Shown here in pieces: positions 33,706-41,952 of a DNA stretch of 64,000 bases (position 1 is its first letter; each line of letters begins with the position of its first letter). The notes beneath the pieces were generated by a model, which ran no database searches, had not been told where the DNA came from, and saw only the letters and a program-made list of their open reading frames with translations. This DNA comes from an uncultured Lachnospiraceae bacterium (GTDB lineage Bacteria > Bacillota > Clostridia > Lachnospirales > Lachnospiraceae), in the NCBI GenBank assembly GCA_910576975.1, contig CAJTJY010000013.1:36712-100711 (forward strand), read 5' to 3'. The position numbers and the translations under genes are program-made.

Positions 33706-35085
33706 ATTTAGAAAAGGAAGACCCCGAGAGGGGACGGAAACAAAAAGTAAACCGCTTCAATCGCGTCGTCCTCAAAAATTTAGAAAAGGAAGACCCCGAG
33801 AGGGGACGGAAACCGTTCTCAAAGCGTGTGGATGGAACACGCTTTAAAAATTTAGAAAAGGAAGACCCCGAGAGGGGACGGAAACGACTTCAAATCAGTT
33901 GCAAAGCGTTCTGCAAGTAACATTTAGAAAAGGAAGACCCCGAGAGGGGACGGAAACCCTCCTGTTTGGTTTGTTGTTTGCTTGTTTCTGTAATTATTTA
34001 GAAAAGGAAGACCCCGAGAGGGGACGGAAACTGGTAATCTCTTTGCCTAATATCACAAAGCACCTCATATTTAGAAAAGGAAGACCCCGAGAGGGGACGG
34101 AAACTCAAAAACAGGAGCCATTCCGCAATCATCAAATCCAATTTAGAAAAGGAAGACCCCGAGAGGGGACGGAAACTGTTTCCCTTTGCGTATCCAAGGC
34201 CAACATCATCATTTAGAAAAGGAAGACCCCGAGAGGGGACGGAAACCTTCTTGCTCATAACGAATACCTCTTCTTTCTTATTATTTAGAAAAGGAAGACC
34301 CCGAGAGGGGACGGAAACTGTTCCCTCAAAAAACTTTTGAATACTGGCATATCATTTAGAAAAGGAAGACCCCGAGAGGGGACGGAAACTTTATATTATC
34401 TTTAAGCATGAACCTATAGTTACTAATTTAGAAAAGGAAGACCCCGAGAGGGGACGGAAACTTTCTGTTCAAAACAGCGGTAATGGAAAGCATTTTAATT
34501 TAGAAAAGGAAGACCCCGAGAGGGGACGGAAACTATTTCATCCAGGTAGTAATCATAAAGCTCTGTGAATTTAGAAAAGGAAGACCCCGAGAGGGGACGG
34601 AAACAAGCTTCTCTGAATACTGGAACTCAATATAATCAATTTAGAAAAGGAAGACCCCGAGAGGGGACGGAAACTCATTTGATATGGTTACAAATATACA
34701 CTCATCTTCTGTAATTTAGAAAAGGAAGACCCCGAAAGGGGACGGAAACTTCAATTGATATGCTTGTTAATCTTTTCTTTTGTATTTAGAAAAGGAAGAC
34801 CCCGAAAGGGGACGGAAACGCAATTACTCCGCACCAAAATTCTGGTATATACATTTAGAAAAGGAAGACCCCGAAAGGGGACGGAAACTATTTTCCTGTT
34901 TATTTTTCATTTCTGTTGTATGCATTTAGAAAAGGAAGACCCCGAAAGGGGACGGAAACATCATCAATATCTTTGCCCTCTAGTCGTTTGACATGTATTT
35001 AGAAAAGGAAGACCCCGAAAGGGGACGGAAACTTTTTCGAAAAATATCCAACTATTTCTTTATCAGTATTTAGAAAAGGAACCCC
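33706..35085 (+). CRISPR. type III-A CRISPR array, 19 full repeats, 1 degenerate terminal repeat, 19 spacers
   Basis: The repeat is 36 bp, beginning ATTTAGAAAAGGAAGACCCC and ending GGGGACGGAAAC. Repeats start at 33706, 33778, 33850, 33922, 33996, 34069, 34141, 34211, 34283, 34354, 34426, 34498, 34569, 34639, 34714, 34784, 34853, 34924 and 34997, with a shortened last one at 35068. Spacers are 33-39 nt. The last five full repeats carry a G-to-A change, making the loop GAAA instead of GAGA. A CCCC/GGGG stem with a GNRA loop ends exactly before the 8-nt handle ACGGAAAC, the expected Cas6 product. Transcription is rightward. Confidence 0.97.
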
Positions 35086-35253
35086 ATTTTTACACTAATT
35101 TTCTAAAAACTCAGAAAAGCAGTTTTAAGCAGAGCAAAAGATACCGTTGTTTCCTGAATTTCGCAAAAATGCCAAGATCAATTTCATATATCTCATTTAT
35201 AAACTGCTAAGTGAAAAAGGGAAATCATATAAAAATTTAGAAAGGAGAAAGCC

Positions 35254-36255
35254 ATGAGTTATCTATTTGTAAATGCTAATGGAGCATATGTGAATTATGA
35301 TGCTAATTATGTTGTAGTCAAATATGGAGAGGATTCTTCCAAGAAAATACCGGTTGAGAATTTGGAAGCAATTTATATATTTACCAGTGCACAGATTACT
35401 TCCCAATGTGTGGTACAATGTCTGAAACGCGGTATCAATATATCTTATTATTCTAAAAGCGGAGCTTATTTTGGGCGGCTGCAGTCTACAAATCATGTAA
35501 ATGTATTTAGACAGAGAAAACAAGCAGCATTGTCAGAAACAGAGTTTTCTTTGGAATTAGCAAAAAATATCATTTGCGGGAAAATCCATAACCAGACAAT
35601 AGTCTTGAAAAGGTATGCCCGCAGCGAAGGAAAGGAACTGCGTGACCTTCAGGTTAAGATGCAACAGTCATTAAATAAAATTATAAATTGTAAAAAAATT
35701 AGTGAGATTATGGGGTATGAGGGGAATGCGGCAAGAATTTATTTTGAGGGGTTGAGTCGACTCGTACATCAAGAGTTTGCTTTTCAGGGAAGAAGCAGGA
35801 GACCGCCAAGAGATGAGTTTAACTCCATGTTAAGCCTTGGCTATTCGATCCTTATGAATGAGATATATGGGAGATTAGAGAATAAAGGGCTGCACCCATA
35901 TTTTGGTTTTATTCATAGTGACAGGGAGAAACATCCTACTTTGGCGAGCGATATGATGGAAGAGTGGAGGGCAACGATTGTAGATTCCATGGTGATGAGT
36001 ATGATAAATGGAAATGAAATACATACAGAGCATTTCTCACATGACGATGGCAACCCTGGGTATTATCTTACCAGAGAAGGTTTGAACATATTTTTAAAGA
36101 AATTTGAGCGAAAAATGCAAACTCCTATAAAATATCTAGACTATATTGACTATCCAGCCACCTTTCGTCAATCCATTGACTTGCAGATAAATGAGTTGGT
36201 AAAAGCAATTGAGAAAGAAGATGCCTCTCTTTATCATCCAATTTGGCTGAGGTGA
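35254..36255 (+). CDS. cas1: Cas1 integrase
   Basis: A 333-residue metal-dependent integrase for spacer acquisition. The metal-ligand regions are MGYEGNAARIYFEGL (Glu), GFIHSDREKHPTLASDM (His) and the following Asp/Glu. AAAGGAG precedes the ATG. It is separated from the array end by 168 bp without genes. Works with Cas2. Confidence 0.96.
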   Translation: MSYLFVNANGAYVNYDANYVVVKYGEDSSKKIPVENLEAIYIFTSAQITSQCVVQCLKRGINISYYSKSGAYFGRLQSTNHVNVFRQRKQAALSETEFSLELAKNIICGKIHNQTIVLKRYARSEGKELRDLQVKMQQSLNKIINCKKISEIMGYEGNAARIYFEGLSRLVHQEFAFQGRSRRPPRDEFNSMLSLGYSILMNEIYGRLENKGLHPYFGFIHSDREKHPTLASDMMEEWRATIVDSMVMSMINGNEIHTEHFSHDDGNPGYYLTREGLNIFLKKFERKMQTPIKYLDYIDYPATFRQSIDLQINELVKAIEKEDASLYHPIWLR

Positions 36256-36259
36256 ACAT

Positions 36260-36574
36260 ATGGAAAACTATTTTTTTGATACAGAATCTAAAATATATGC
36301 AGACAAAGTATTTGTACTTATCATATACGATGTTGTAGACAATAAAAGAAGAAATCAGTTGGCAAAATATCTTCAGGGTTATGGATTCCGGGTGCAGAAA
36401 TCCGCATTTGAGGCGATCATTCATCAAAAAAAATACCATAAGCTTCTTCGTGAACTTCCAGGATATGTCGCAAAGGAGGATAGCGTAAAGGTATATCGGA
36501 TCGTTGGCAGCGGTCAGGTCACATCATTCGGAAAAGCAGTGGTTATTGACAATGAAGATATTATTATCATATAG
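36260..36574 (+). CDS. cas2: Cas2
   Basis: A 104-residue protein with the ferredoxin-like core VLIIYDVVDNKRRNQLAKYL and the typical VYRIVGSGQV. It starts 4 bp after cas1 and forms the Cas1-Cas2 integration complex. It has about ten extra residues at the N-terminus before the first beta strand. Confidence 0.95.
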   Translation: MENYFFDTESKIYADKVFVLIIYDVVDNKRRNQLAKYLQGYGFRVQKSAFEAIIHQKKYHKLLRELPGYVAKEDSVKVYRIVGSGQVTSFGKAVVIDNEDIIII

Positions 36575-36617
36575 TGATGGTAGCCATGTAATGGAACATG
36601 CACAGAATGGAGGAAAA

Positions 36618-37910
36618 ATGAAAGTACTATTTAGCGCAATAGGGGGAACGGATCCGATTTCTAATGAGAGAGACGGCAGTATGCTTCATATCTGCAGGGT
36701 ATATCGCCCAGATAAAGTATACCTGTATTTGTCTAAAGAAATGTGTCAATATCATGACAAGGACGATCGTTATCAGAGAGCCCTAACGTTGTTGGGGCAA
36801 GAGCTGGGATGTTCTTTCCAGGTAGAAATCATCAAGGACGACAAGATGGAAGAAGTGCAGATATTCGATGCATTTATTGATCCGTTTGAAAAAATGCTGC
36901 GGGATATTCGCCAAAAAGATCAGCCCACAGAACTTTTGGTAAATGTTTCATCTGGAACGCCGGCAATGAAAAGCTCTCTGCAGATGTTGTCGATGTTGTG
37001 GAACAACATAGGGGCGATACAGGTGTCTACGCCACGAAAGGCGCTGAATAAGCATCATGAGGACAAGGATGATTATGATGTTGAAATTCAGTGGATGTGT
37101 GACAAAGACAGGACAGAAGAGTTTGAAAACCGCTGTATCCGCTCAGATGCAAAGCTGCTGTTAGACCGCATACGCATTGAAAATATTCAAAAGTTTATCA
37201 TGGAATATGATTATGAAGCTGCAAAAATGATGGCAAAAACCTTGTCAGTGGAGCCTTCTGAGAAGTTTCAGGATTGTCTTGACATTGCTGTTGCCCGCAG
37301 CCGCCTTGACATAAAATATATTAATGGCAACCGCAAAAAGTATCAGCTTCAAGAGTGGTTTCCCATCGTCCAGGACCGTGAAATGAAAGAATACGAATAT
37401 CTTCTGGTCATGCAGACCAAATTACTAAAGAAACGGTATGCAGATTTTATCCGGGATGTGACGCCGATCTTTTATTCCTTGTCAGAAAAAGTTCTCGAAA
37501 AATCCTGCGGACTGCGTTTTTCAGATATCGGAGAGGAGAAGGAAAACGGGGGATGGTATCTTTCCCTGGATAAATTGCAAAAGCAGGGAATTCAAATACC
37601 AGCAAGATGGACAAGTCATACCAATATTTCTTCCTATGTGATACTGGAGATTTTAAGTGAAAAGTGCCAGGAGTCCGATTTGCTGAATCTAATGGAAAAT
37701 ATCCGCAAGGTGGAACGCAAGGTGCGCAATCTGGCAGCGCATCAGATCATTGGCGTGACCGCAGAGTGGATCGAGAAGCGAACCGGATTTGCGCCGCTAC
37801 AGATTATGAATATGATGTTTGAACTGGCTGCTCATGCCGGAGTAAACATTTCTAAAAAGTCCCGTGACATATATCAAGTAATGAACCAAGACTTGATTTC
37901 CATGTTGTAA
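36618..37910 (+). CDS. csm6: Csm6, CARF-HEPN ribonuclease
   Basis: A 430-residue protein. The start at 36618 is taken because GGAGG lies just upstream; longer frames overlap cas2. The N-terminal CARF sensor has FSAIGGTDPI and VNVSSGTPAMKSSL, which bind cyclic oligoadenylate made by Cas10. The C-terminal HEPN active site is RNLAAH (Arg370-x4-His375). It would degrade RNA non-specifically when activated. It completes the III-A locus. Confidence 0.93.
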   Translation: MKVLFSAIGGTDPISNERDGSMLHICRVYRPDKVYLYLSKEMCQYHDKDDRYQRALTLLGQELGCSFQVEIIKDDKMEEVQIFDAFIDPFEKMLRDIRQKDQPTELLVNVSSGTPAMKSSLQMLSMLWNNIGAIQVSTPRKALNKHHEDKDDYDVEIQWMCDKDRTEEFENRCIRSDAKLLLDRIRIENIQKFIMEYDYEAAKMMAKTLSVEPSEKFQDCLDIAVARSRLDIKYINGNRKKYQLQEWFPIVQDREMKEYEYLLVMQTKLLKKRYADFIRDVTPIFYSLSEKVLEKSCGLRFSDIGEEKENGGWYLSLDKLQKQGIQIPARWTSHTNISSYVILEILSEKCQESDLLNLMENIRKVERKVRNLAAHQIIGVTAEWIEKRTGFAPLQIMNMMFELAAHAGVNISKKSRDIYQVMNQDLISML

Positions 37911-37958
37911 ATTGTGTCATATGAGTGCAAGCTGGTTTTGCCGTTCACTTAAAAACGC

Positions 37959-37987
37959 TTGCCAAAAGGCAAAAACCGTGCTATGAT
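37959..37987 (+). promoter_or_regulatory. promoter of the gatCAB leader
   Basis: TTGCCA (37959-37964), exact 17 bp spacer, TATGAT (37982-37987). This gives a leader of about 610 nt before gatC. Confidence 0.6.
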
Positions 37988-38029
37988 GTTCAACAACCAA
38001 AATAAGCAAGGCAAAGCGTTGAAGGAGAC

Positions 38030-38270
38030 TCTTCTTTTCAGAGACCGACAGGAATACGACGTCACCGACTGAGAGCGCCGTTGGGAGGAGAAAAGAAAGG
38101 GAACACTCTGGAGCAGACTGGTTGAGGTTTCGCTGGTCCAAGAAGAGCGGCGGAAAGTAGGTCAGTACGTCAATGCACGTTACGCATAAGAGTGGGGAAA
38201 GGATTCCTGATGGCAAGCAGCAGGTAGCCCGGATGGATGCAATGCTTTCTCAAGGCGGGTGGTTCTGCAG
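38030..38270 (+). promoter_or_regulatory. T-box-like riboswitch leader upstream of gatCAB
   Basis: T-box landmarks occur in order: CAGAGACCGACAGG and CTGAGAGCGCCG in the stem I region, GGAACACTCTGGAGCAG distally, AGTAGG (38156-38161) followed by ACGT-CAATGC-ACGTTA like the stem II region, and GGGTGG (38257-38262) within a GCGG/CTGC antiterminator-like stem. The T-box bulge would read UGGU. These elements sense uncharged tRNA. A Glu/Gln/Asp/Asn tRNA would suit gatCAB, but I could not read the specifier codon with confidence (GAAGAG near 38141 is one candidate). Confidence 0.62.
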
Positions 38271-38285
38271 ATAATCAGTTTATTC

Positions 38286-38395
38286 GGGGCTGTCGCACGA
38301 ATGTATTTACTTGTTCAAAAGGTCTTGCCGCTGATGCGGCAAAGACAGAATCCTTTTGAACAAGTAAATATCCTAGTGCGACAGCCCCCTTTTTC
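38286..38395. repeat. palindromic repeat element, copy B (short form)
   Basis: GGGGCTGTCGCAC (38286-38298) to GTGCGACAGCCCC (38376-38388), followed by CTTTTTC. Arms continue as TTTACTTGTTCAAAAGG and its complement. The interior contains only the CTTGCCGCTGATGCGGCAAAG hairpin region. It sits right after the T-box antiterminator region, and its hairpin plus T-run may now serve as the leader's terminator. Confidence 0.85.
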
Positions 38396-38439
38396 TGACA
38401 AAAAATCTTCTCGCAAACTCAGGCACAAAGAGAATCCGA

Positions 38440-38590
38440 GAGTACATTATCAGGAAAAGGAGCGACCATTATCAGCAGCAGTTACAGAGAGGTTGCATTA
38501 AGACAATGAGGTGAAAGAGACATCGGCAAGACCGCATGGAAGTGGTGATCAGCCGAGAAGTGCATAGTAAGGTGCGTGACTGACGAAGAC
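38440..38590 (+). promoter_or_regulatory. second, partial T-box-like leader segment
   Basis: AAAAGGAGCGACC, GTTACAGAGAGG, GGTGAAAGAGAC and CATAGTAAGGTGCG resemble the first half of a T-box leader (stem I to the AGTA linker). Paired segments include TCGGC/GCCGA and GCATT/AGTGC. There is no GGGTGG antiterminator part before the gatC ribosome site, so this is either a remnant or a tandem sensor that lost its output half. Confidence 0.4.
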
Positions 38591-38605
38591 AAGGAGGAGT
38601 TGGAC

Positions 38606-38926
38606 ATGGAAAAGAAACAGACAGAGGCAGGTAAAAATGTGATTACGGACGAAATCATGGAATATGTGGGCATTCTTGCAAAGCTGGAGCTGTCCGTGGA
38701 AGAAAAACAGGCGGCAAAAAAAGACATGGAGCGCATCTTGGATTATGTCGGCAAATTAAATCAGCTGGACACTTCGGGGGTCGAGCCGATGTCCGATATT
38801 TTTTCAGTAAGCAATGTGTTCCGTGAGGATCAAGTGGAACACAAAGACGGCGCAGAGGATGCGCTTGCCAATGCGCCCAAGCGCAGAGGACAGGCGTTTG
38901 TGGTTCCAAGAACCGTGGATCTGTAA
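38606..38926 (+). CDS. gatC: Asp/Glu-tRNA amidotransferase subunit C
   Basis: A 106-residue subunit (VGILAKLELSVEEKQAAKKD, ILDYVGKLNQLDTSGVEP, VFREDQV). Start at 38606 after AAGGAGGAG; an upstream in-frame start lacks a site. It stabilises GatA-GatB. Extra residues at the N-terminus compared with most GatC. Confidence 0.92.
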   Translation: MEKKQTEAGKNVITDEIMEYVGILAKLELSVEEKQAAKKDMERILDYVGKLNQLDTSGVEPMSDIFSVSNVFREDQVEHKDGAEDALANAPKRRGQAFVVPRTVDL

Positions 38927-38937
38927 GGAGGTGCAGG

Positions 38938-40413
38938 ATGAAGCTTTTATCATTGACAGCGGTAGAGCTGGGGAAGAAAATCAAGGCCAGGCAAGTCACG
39001 GCGGAAGAAGCGGTACGAGAAGCGCTTTGCGCCATTGAGCAAAAAGAGGCGCAGGTACACAGTTTTGTGACGGTTGACCAAGAAGGAGCCATAAAACGTG
39101 CCAGAGAGGTTCAAAAAGGGATTGCAAACGGCAGCCTTACAAGCCCGCTGGCAGGCGTGCCAGTGGCAATCAAGGATAATTTATGCACCCAAGGAATGCT
39201 TACTACTTGCGGCTCGAACATGCTACATAACTTTATCCCCACATATACGGCGCAGGCGGTGCGAAATCTGGAACGGGCAGGCGCCGTGATCCTCGGAAAA
39301 ACTAATATGGATGAGTTTGCCATGGGAAGCACAACAGAGACCTCTGCCTTTGGAGCTACCAAAAATCCCTGGAATCTGGATCATGTTCCAGGAGGATCTT
39401 CTGGAGGAAGCTGTGCGGCGGTGGCGGCAGAGGAAGTGCCTTATGCGCTCGGTTCAGATACGGGAGGCTCCATCCGTCAGCCTAGTGCGTTCTGTGGCGT
39501 CACCGGGTTAAAGCCCACCTATGGAACCGTCTCCCGCTACGGGCTGATTGCCTATGGCTCCTCTTTGGACCAGGTTGGCCCTATTGCAAAGGATGTGACG
39601 GATTGTGCCGCTGTTTTGGAAGTCCTTGCTTCTCATGACCAGAAGGATTCCACTTCCATGAAGCGAGAAGATACCGATTTTACAGCTGCATTGAAAGACG
39701 ATGTCAGGGGCATGAGAATCGGCATTCCCAGAGATTATCTGGGCGACGGCCTGGAAGATGATGTAAAAACAGCCGTTCTTGCGGCGGCTGACGCCTTAAA
39801 GCAGCAAGGGGCCATGGTGGAGCAATTTGACTTACGCCTGGTGGAATATGCCATTCCTGCTTATTATGTGATTGCAGCGGCAGAGGCAAGCTCCAACTTG
39901 GAACGATATGACGGCGTCAAATACGGCTACCGCGCACAAGATGATCAAGGGCTTCATCAGATGTATAAAAAAACTCGTTCCCAAGGCTTTGGGGCAGAGG
40001 TGAAACGACGGATTATGCTTGGCTCTTTCGTGTTAAGCTCCGGGTATTACGATGCATATTATCTGAAAGCTTTGCGCACAAAAGCTCTGATCAAACAGGC
40101 ATTTGACGAGGCGTTTGAGAAATATGACCTGATTTTAGGTCCTGTCGCTCCGGCTCCGGCTCCCAAATTAGGAGAATCTCTGTGCGATCCGCTGAAAATG
40201 TACTTGGGAGACATCTATACGGTTTCCGTAAATCTTGCAGGGCTTCCGGCAATCAGCGTTCCCTGCGGCGTGGACGCCAAAGGATTGCCCATCGGCTTGC
40301 AGCTGATTGGCGATTGCTTTCAAGAGAAGAAAATCATTCAGGCGGCGTATGCGTATCAGCAAATCAGGCGATACCAGCGCAGCCCTCTGGCGCAGAGAGG
40401 AGAGATCATATGA
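38938..40413 (+). CDS. gatA: Asp/Glu-tRNA amidotransferase subunit A
   Basis: A 491-residue amidase releasing ammonia from glutamine. The catalytic Ser-cisSer-Lys triad lies in PVAIKDNLC (Lys), VPGGSSGGSCAAV and GSDTGGSIRQP. RBS AAGGAGGTG. Its TGA overlaps the gatB ATG. Confidence 0.95.
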   Translation: MKLLSLTAVELGKKIKARQVTAEEAVREALCAIEQKEAQVHSFVTVDQEGAIKRAREVQKGIANGSLTSPLAGVPVAIKDNLCTQGMLTTCGSNMLHNFIPTYTAQAVRNLERAGAVILGKTNMDEFAMGSTTETSAFGATKNPWNLDHVPGGSSGGSCAAVAAEEVPYALGSDTGGSIRQPSAFCGVTGLKPTYGTVSRYGLIAYGSSLDQVGPIAKDVTDCAAVLEVLASHDQKDSTSMKREDTDFTAALKDDVRGMRIGIPRDYLGDGLEDDVKTAVLAAADALKQQGAMVEQFDLRLVEYAIPAYYVIAAAEASSNLERYDGVKYGYRAQDDQGLHQMYKKTRSQGFGAEVKRRIMLGSFVLSSGYYDAYYLKALRTKALIKQAFDEAFEKYDLILGPVAPAPAPKLGESLCDPLKMYLGDIYTVSVNLAGLPAISVPCGVDAKGLPIGLQLIGDCFQEKKIIQAAYAYQQIRRYQRSPLAQRGEII

Positions 40414-41840
40414 GTAAAAAATACGAGACAGTCATAGGATTGGAAGTCCATGTGGAGCTTGCAACAAAATCGAAAATTTTCTGCTCCTGTTCTACGGCGT
40501 TTGGAAGTGCGCCAAATACCCATACTTGTCCGGTGTGTACTGGCATGCCAGGCTCTCTTCCCGTATTAAATAAGAAAGTCGTGGAGTATGCGATGGCAGT
40601 GGGGCTGGCGGCAAATTGTAAGATCAACCAATATTGTAGATTTGACCGTAAGAATTATTTTTATCCAGATAATCCGCAGAATTACCAGATCTCCCAGCTC
40701 TATCTGCCCATCTGTCACCATGGAGGCATTGAGATTGAGACGGAAGACGGCGTCAAAACGATCGGGATTCATGAGATTCATATGGAGGAAGACGCTGGGA
40801 AACTAGTGCATGACGACTGGGAACCAGTATCTTTGGTGGATTATAACCGTTCTGGGGTACCCTTGATTGAGATTGTATCGGAACCAGATATGCGCTCAGC
40901 AAAAGAGGTGATTGCCTATCTCGATAAACTGCGGATGATGATCCAGTATCTTGGGGCTTCCGATTGTAAGATGCAGGAAGGCTCTATGCGTGTAGACGTC
41001 AATCTGTCTGTGCGTCAACAAGGAAGCAAGGCGTACGGTACCCGGACGGAGATGAAAAATATTGGTTCATTCAAGGCAATTGCCAGAGCCATCGAGGCAG
41101 AAACCGTCCGTCAGATTGATTTGCTGGAATCTGGGGGGCGAGTCGTGCAAGAGACCAGGCACTGGAACGATGAAGAGGGATATTCCTATGCGATGCGTTC
41201 CAAAGAGGACGCCCAGGATTACCGTTATTTTCCAGAGCCAGATTTGGTTCCCATTGTTATCAGTGACGAGTGGCTGCAGCAGATCAAGGACAGGCAACCA
41301 GAGTTTAGGGAAGCAAAGCAGGCAAGGTATGTCTCGGCATTTGGACTGCCAGAATATGATGCCAAAATCTTGACTTCTTCCAAGAAGCTGGCAGATCTGT
41401 TTGAGGAGACTGCAGCTTTGTGCAAAAAGCCAAAAAAAGCTTCCAACTGGCTGATGGGCGAGACGATGCGCCTGCTCAAAGAACATGAGATGGATCCCGA
41501 GGAACTGTCCTTTTCGCCGCAAAACCTTGCCAGGCTGATTGCGCTCGCAGATGCGGGCACGATCAATGGAACAGTGGCAAAGGAAGTGTTTGAAAAAGTG
41601 TTTGCAGAGGATATCGCGCCTGAGCAGTATGTGCAAGAGCATCAGCTACAAATGGTTGATGACGAGGACGCCCTGAAAGAAACCATAGCCAAAGTAATCG
41701 AGGAAAATCCACAGTCTGTGGCGGATTATCAGGGCGGGAAGGAAAAAGCATTGGGATTTTTGGTGGGACAGACCATGAAAGCCCTGAAAGGCAAGGCAAA
41801 TCCCGGAATGGTCAATCAGATGCTAAAAGAGATGTTGTAA
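40410..41840 (+). CDS. gatB: Asp/Glu-tRNA amidotransferase subunit B
   Basis: A 476-residue subunit that phosphorylates and amidates the mischarged tRNA. It starts VIGLEVHVELATKSKIFCSC, with zinc cysteines there and in HTCPVCTGMPG; GVPLIEIVSEPDMRS is a family signature; the C-terminal YqeY-like tail is present. ATG overlaps the gatA stop (ATGA). End of operon. Confidence 0.95.
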   Translation: MSKKYETVIGLEVHVELATKSKIFCSCSTAFGSAPNTHTCPVCTGMPGSLPVLNKKVVEYAMAVGLAANCKINQYCRFDRKNYFYPDNPQNYQISQLYLPICHHGGIEIETEDGVKTIGIHEIHMEEDAGKLVHDDWEPVSLVDYNRSGVPLIEIVSEPDMRSAKEVIAYLDKLRMMIQYLGASDCKMQEGSMRVDVNLSVRQQGSKAYGTRTEMKNIGSFKAIARAIEAETVRQIDLLESGGRVVQETRHWNDEEGYSYAMRSKEDAQDYRYFPEPDLVPIVISDEWLQQIKDRQPEFREAKQARYVSAFGLPEYDAKILTSSKKLADLFEETAALCKKPKKASNWLMGETMRLLKEHEMDPEELSFSPQNLARLIALADAGTINGTVAKEVFEKVFAEDIAPEQYVQEHQLQMVDDEDALKETIAKVIEENPQSVADYQGGKEKALGFLVGQTMKALKGKANPGMVNQMLKEML

Positions 41841-41952
41841 AAACGAAGGATTCTTTCTAACAGCAAAAAATAGTTGCAAATTCTTGAAAAACGCTAGGGA
41901 TTATGATAGCATAATGCTGAAAGATTACCATAAAGATCAAAGGAGAACAGAA

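Noticed and set aside
33899..34991. Open frames of 78-105 codons across the CRISPR array with repeating KGRPREGTET-like peptides
   Set aside because: They are translations of the CRISPR repeats and end at spacers; no ribosome sites.
37917..38216. 99-codon minus-strand frame upstream of gatC
   Set aside because: It covers the T-box-like leader and its promoter on the other strand and has no recognisable features.
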